Assembly (NCBI GenBank): GCA_963699215.1
Contig: OY969422.1
Span: forward strand, 682,001 to 746,000
Length of the DNA stretch: 64,000 nucleotides
DNA from: VRUE01 sp963699215
Lineage (GTDB): Bacteria > Actinomycetota > Thermoleophilia > Solirubrobacterales > 70-9
Direction: 5' to 3'
Numbering within the stretch: the first letter of the stretch is position 1; every line of letters begins with the position of its first letter. The notes beneath the pieces were generated by a model, which ran no database searches, was not told the DNA's origin, and worked only from the letters and a program-made list of their open reading frames with translations. The translations under genes and the position numbers were made by a program. Of this stretch, positions 62,580 through 64,000 are shown piece after piece.

Positions 62580-62605
62580 GAAGGACCCGCCGGAGCGGGC
62601 CCTTC
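62580..62605 (-). terminator. Terminator behind repeat protein 4
   Basis: GAAGGACCCGC and GCGGGCCCTTC pair at 10 of 11 positions around CGGA. It begins 27 bp after the stop of the 62.6-kb gene and precedes the carboxylase gene on the same strand. Confidence 0.75.
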
Positions 62606-62631
62606 ACAGCCCTCGTGTGCGCGTGCGCGAC

Positions 62632-63297
62632 CTAGAGTTCGGCGCAGATCGCGAACGCCTCGACGGCCCAGTTTTTGGCCGCCGGTTCGTCCGGAAGCTC
62701 GCGGGCGAAGGCCGACCAGCCGGTGCGCTGCCCGTTGGACCCGACGAACGGGTTGGAGCCGGTCACGGCGACCTCTTCGAGTTCTCCGTTGACGCGGGCG
62801 CCCCCGCCGATCGCCTGCTTGCTTGCCGGACACGTCGCGGTGACGGTCTTCGCGCCTTCGTTGTTGCTCGCGCTTTCCGCGTTCACGTAGGTGACGTTCC
62901 TGACGACCTGGGCGAGGAAGCTGGTGGAGAGCTTGCTGCTGCTGACCGCGCCGTCCTGGATCTTGCTGGCGCTCACCGCGTCGTTCTTCAGCTTGCCGGT
63001 GGTCACCACGCCGCCGCCGAGCGCCGCCGAGCGCACCGCGCCGTTGGCGAGCTTGCCCGCGACTACCGCGCCTTCGGCCAGCTTCGGCGCCGAGACCGCC
63101 AGGTTGCGCAGCTTCGCCGTCGTCACCGCGCCGTTGCGGAGCTTGAGCGCGGTCACCGAGCCGTTGCCGAGGTGCTGGGTCTTGACCGACTTCTTGCCGA
63201 TCGTCCCGGCCGCGTAGGCGGCGCCGCTCAGCGCCACGAACAGCGCGATGCAGGAGAGCAGGTTGGCGGCGGAAAGATGCTTCTTCAACGAGTTCAC
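62632..63297 (-). CDS. Secreted repeat protein (AVTxxKLxNG repeats)
   Basis: 221 residues from GTG 63295-63297, after AAAGGAGAAG. Signal peptide LLSCIALFVALSGAAYAAG. Residues about 35-120 hold eight to nine copies of a decapeptide such as GAVTTAKLRN, GAVVAGKLAN and GSVTALKLRN. C-terminal domain: ATCPASKQAIGGGARVNG and NGQRTGWSAFAREL. Same build as the proteins at 30.3 and 33.9 kb. It lies 22 bp after the small gene upstream and is probably cotranscribed with it. Confidence 0.8.
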   Translation of the reverse strand: MNSLKKHLSAANLLSCIALFVALSGAAYAAGTIGKKSVKTQHLGNGSVTALKLRNGAVTTAKLRNLAVSAPKLAEGAVVAGKLANGAVRSAALGGGVVTTGKLKNDAVSASKIQDGAVSSSKLSTSFLAQVVRNVTYVNAESASNNEGAKTVTATCPASKQAIGGGARVNGELEEVAVTGSNPFVGSNGQRTGWSAFARELPDEPAAKNWAVEAFAICAEL

Positions 63298-63319
63298 TCG
63301 GTTCTTCTCCTTTGTCGTT

Positions 63320-63535
63320 TCAGGCGCTGCCGAACGGCTGCTTGCGGGGCTCGGCGAGGTCATCCAGGATTCGCTCCAGATCGGTCTCGACCAGGCCGGA
63401 GCCTTCGCTGGCGCGCAGCTCCACCCGCGTGCCGAAGCCCTTCTCGGCCATCGTCACCTCTACCCCCTCGACCGTCGCGACCAACTCGGCCAGCTCGGGC
63501 TCGGACTTCATCAGCGTCCGCGAGACCTCGATCAT
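63320..63535 (-). CDS. Small hypothetical protein
   Basis: 71 residues from ATG 63533-63535. Sequence IEVSRTLMKSEPELAELVATVEGVEVTM then GFGTRVELRASEGSGLVETDLERILDDLAEP: a short alpha/beta domain. The Glu-rich composition and an IEV strand at the start look genuine. A perfect 32-bp palindrome lies 46 bp upstream. Unknown function. Confidence 0.55.
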   Translation of the reverse strand: MIEVSRTLMKSEPELAELVATVEGVEVTMAEKGFGTRVELRASEGSGLVETDLERILDDLAEPRKQPFGSA

Positions 63536-63581
63536 TGGAGGCCGCTTCAACCGGCGTCGGGCGGTTCCTCCCCACGAATGA

Positions 63582-63613
63582 ACGTTTGTGCCCCCTATAG
63601 GGGGCACAAACGT
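63582..63613. repeat. Perfect 32-bp palindrome
   Basis: Two 16-bp halves, the first ACGTTTGTGCCCCCTA, are exact complements with no loop. It lies between the end of the mutase gene and the start of the small gene, both on the minus strand. It shares the 13-mer TAGGGGGCACAAA with the intergenic element at 42843. Confidence 0.85.
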
Positions 63614-63626
63614 CCATCGTCCGGGG

Positions 63627-64000
63627 CTAGAAGAAGGCGCCGCCCTTGTACTCGCCGAAGACGTCGCGCATCGCGCCGCAGACCTCGCCGATCGAGGCGT
63701 CCGCGGCAAGCGCCGCGCGGATCGGGTGCAGGAGGTTGCCCTCGCCGCGGGCGACGGCGCGGAGCTCGTCCAGCTTCTGCTCGACCGCGGCCTGGTCGCG
63801 GTTCTGCTTGAAGGCCGCCAGGCGCGCCAGCTGCCGCTGCTCGGACTCGGGGTCGACGCGGAGGATGTCGACGTCGTCGACCTGGTCGGTGACGTATTTG
63901 TTGACGCCGACGATGGTGTCCTGGCCGGACTTGTAGCGCTCGTGGTAGGAGTGCGCCGACTCCTCGATCTCCTTCTGCATGAAGTCCAGCGCCTCGACCG
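63627..64000 (-). CDS. Methylmalonyl-CoA-mutase-type large subunit, C-terminal part
   Basis: The frame is open to the right window edge, so only the last 124 codons are seen. It contains FMQKEIEESAHSYHERYKSG, TIVGVNKYV and a final MRDVFGEYKGGAFF, the pattern at the end of the mutase catalytic barrel in two-subunit acyl-CoA mutases that lack the fused cobalamin domain. With the carboxylase at 61-62.5 kb it indicates propionyl-CoA to succinyl-CoA conversion; an isobutyryl-CoA mutase is the alternative. Confidence 0.82.
   Translation of the reverse strand, partial: VEALDFMQKEIEESAHSYHERYKSGQDTIVGVNKYVTDQVDDVDILRVDPESEQRQLARLAAFKQNRDQAAVEQKLDELRAVARGEGNLLHPIRAALAADASIGEVCGAMRDVFGEYKGGAFF

Overview
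The window is GC-rich, densely packed DNA that reads as a chromosomal segment of a deep-branching actinobacterium, most likely class Thermoleophilia (Solirubrobacter/Conexibacter-like). The reasons are a 14-gene nuoA-N operon, a fused 2-oxoglutarate dehydrogenase of the actinobacterial Kgd/OdhA type, many GTG/TTG starts with ATGA/GTGA overlaps, TetR paralogues with closely similar C-termini, and several secreted proteins built from short repeats behind a near-identical signal peptide. This placement is inference; no 16S or marker search was possible. No rRNA, tRNA, CRISPR array, IS element or phage gene was recognised.

Layout. 1-2.4 kb: a partial NHL-type secreted protein, a collagen-like secreted protein with a long 5' leader, and a small membrane protein (all minus). 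2.6-17.2 kb: respiratory complex I, nuoABCDEFGHIJKLMN (plus). 17.2-27.5 kb: long-chain acyl-CoA ligase, AEC transporter, VOC protein, a TetR C-terminal-domain protein without its DNA-binding domain, a tandem ThyX-like protein, membrane and CBS proteins, a LPG-synthase/flippase-like membrane protein and a sulfotransferase. 27.5-34.5 kb: RibD-type reductase, acyl-CoA dehydrogenase, a VapBC-type toxin-antitoxin pair, two repeat-rich secreted proteins, a phosphotransferase and a histidine kinase with a stand-alone receiver. 34.5-39.8 kb: quinone oxidoreductase plus DEAD-box helicase (minus), PfkB-family kinase and citrate synthase (plus). 40.1-44.9 kb: a minus-strand cluster of a fused acyl-CoA-reductase-like SDR, an alkylglycerone-phosphate synthase homologue and a UbiA prenyltransferase. 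44.9-53.2 kb: 2-oxoglutarate dehydrogenase E2-E1 fusion, DUF3817-like protein, aconitase, SDR. 53.2-58 kb: a cyclic-di-AMP riboswitch controlling an NlpC/P60-like hydrolase, then a polyamine-type ABC transporter. 58-61 kb: four TetR regulators. 61-64 kb: acyl-CoA carboxylase beta subunit, a fourth repeat protein, a small protein and the end of a methylmalonyl-CoA-mutase-type large subunit.

Function. Central respiration dominates: citrate synthase, aconitase and 2-oxoglutarate dehydrogenase feed complex I. A lipid theme runs alongside: acyl-CoA ligase, acyl-CoA dehydrogenase, propionyl/acyl-CoA carboxylase, the mutase and a probable ether-lipid cassette (acyl-CoA reductase plus alkyl-DHAP synthase).

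Sequence quality. Between about 5.3 and 27.1 kb most genes other than nuoH, nuoM, the acyl-CoA ligase and the 22.5-23.8 kb pair are broken by single- or double-base indels although the protein sequence continues perfectly in another frame. After 27.5 kb I see only one, in a G8 run at 45.26 kb. I treat these as probable assembly errors and give the reconstructed gene spans.

Most notable signals: the putative ether-lipid cassette; long hairpins embedded in the coding sequence of nuoG and of the OdhA linker; the c-di-AMP riboswitch; an HTH-less TetR gene whose promoter carries an operator-like dyad; a 128-bp nested palindrome behind citrate synthase; and a shared palindrome in two gene gaps 20 kb apart.
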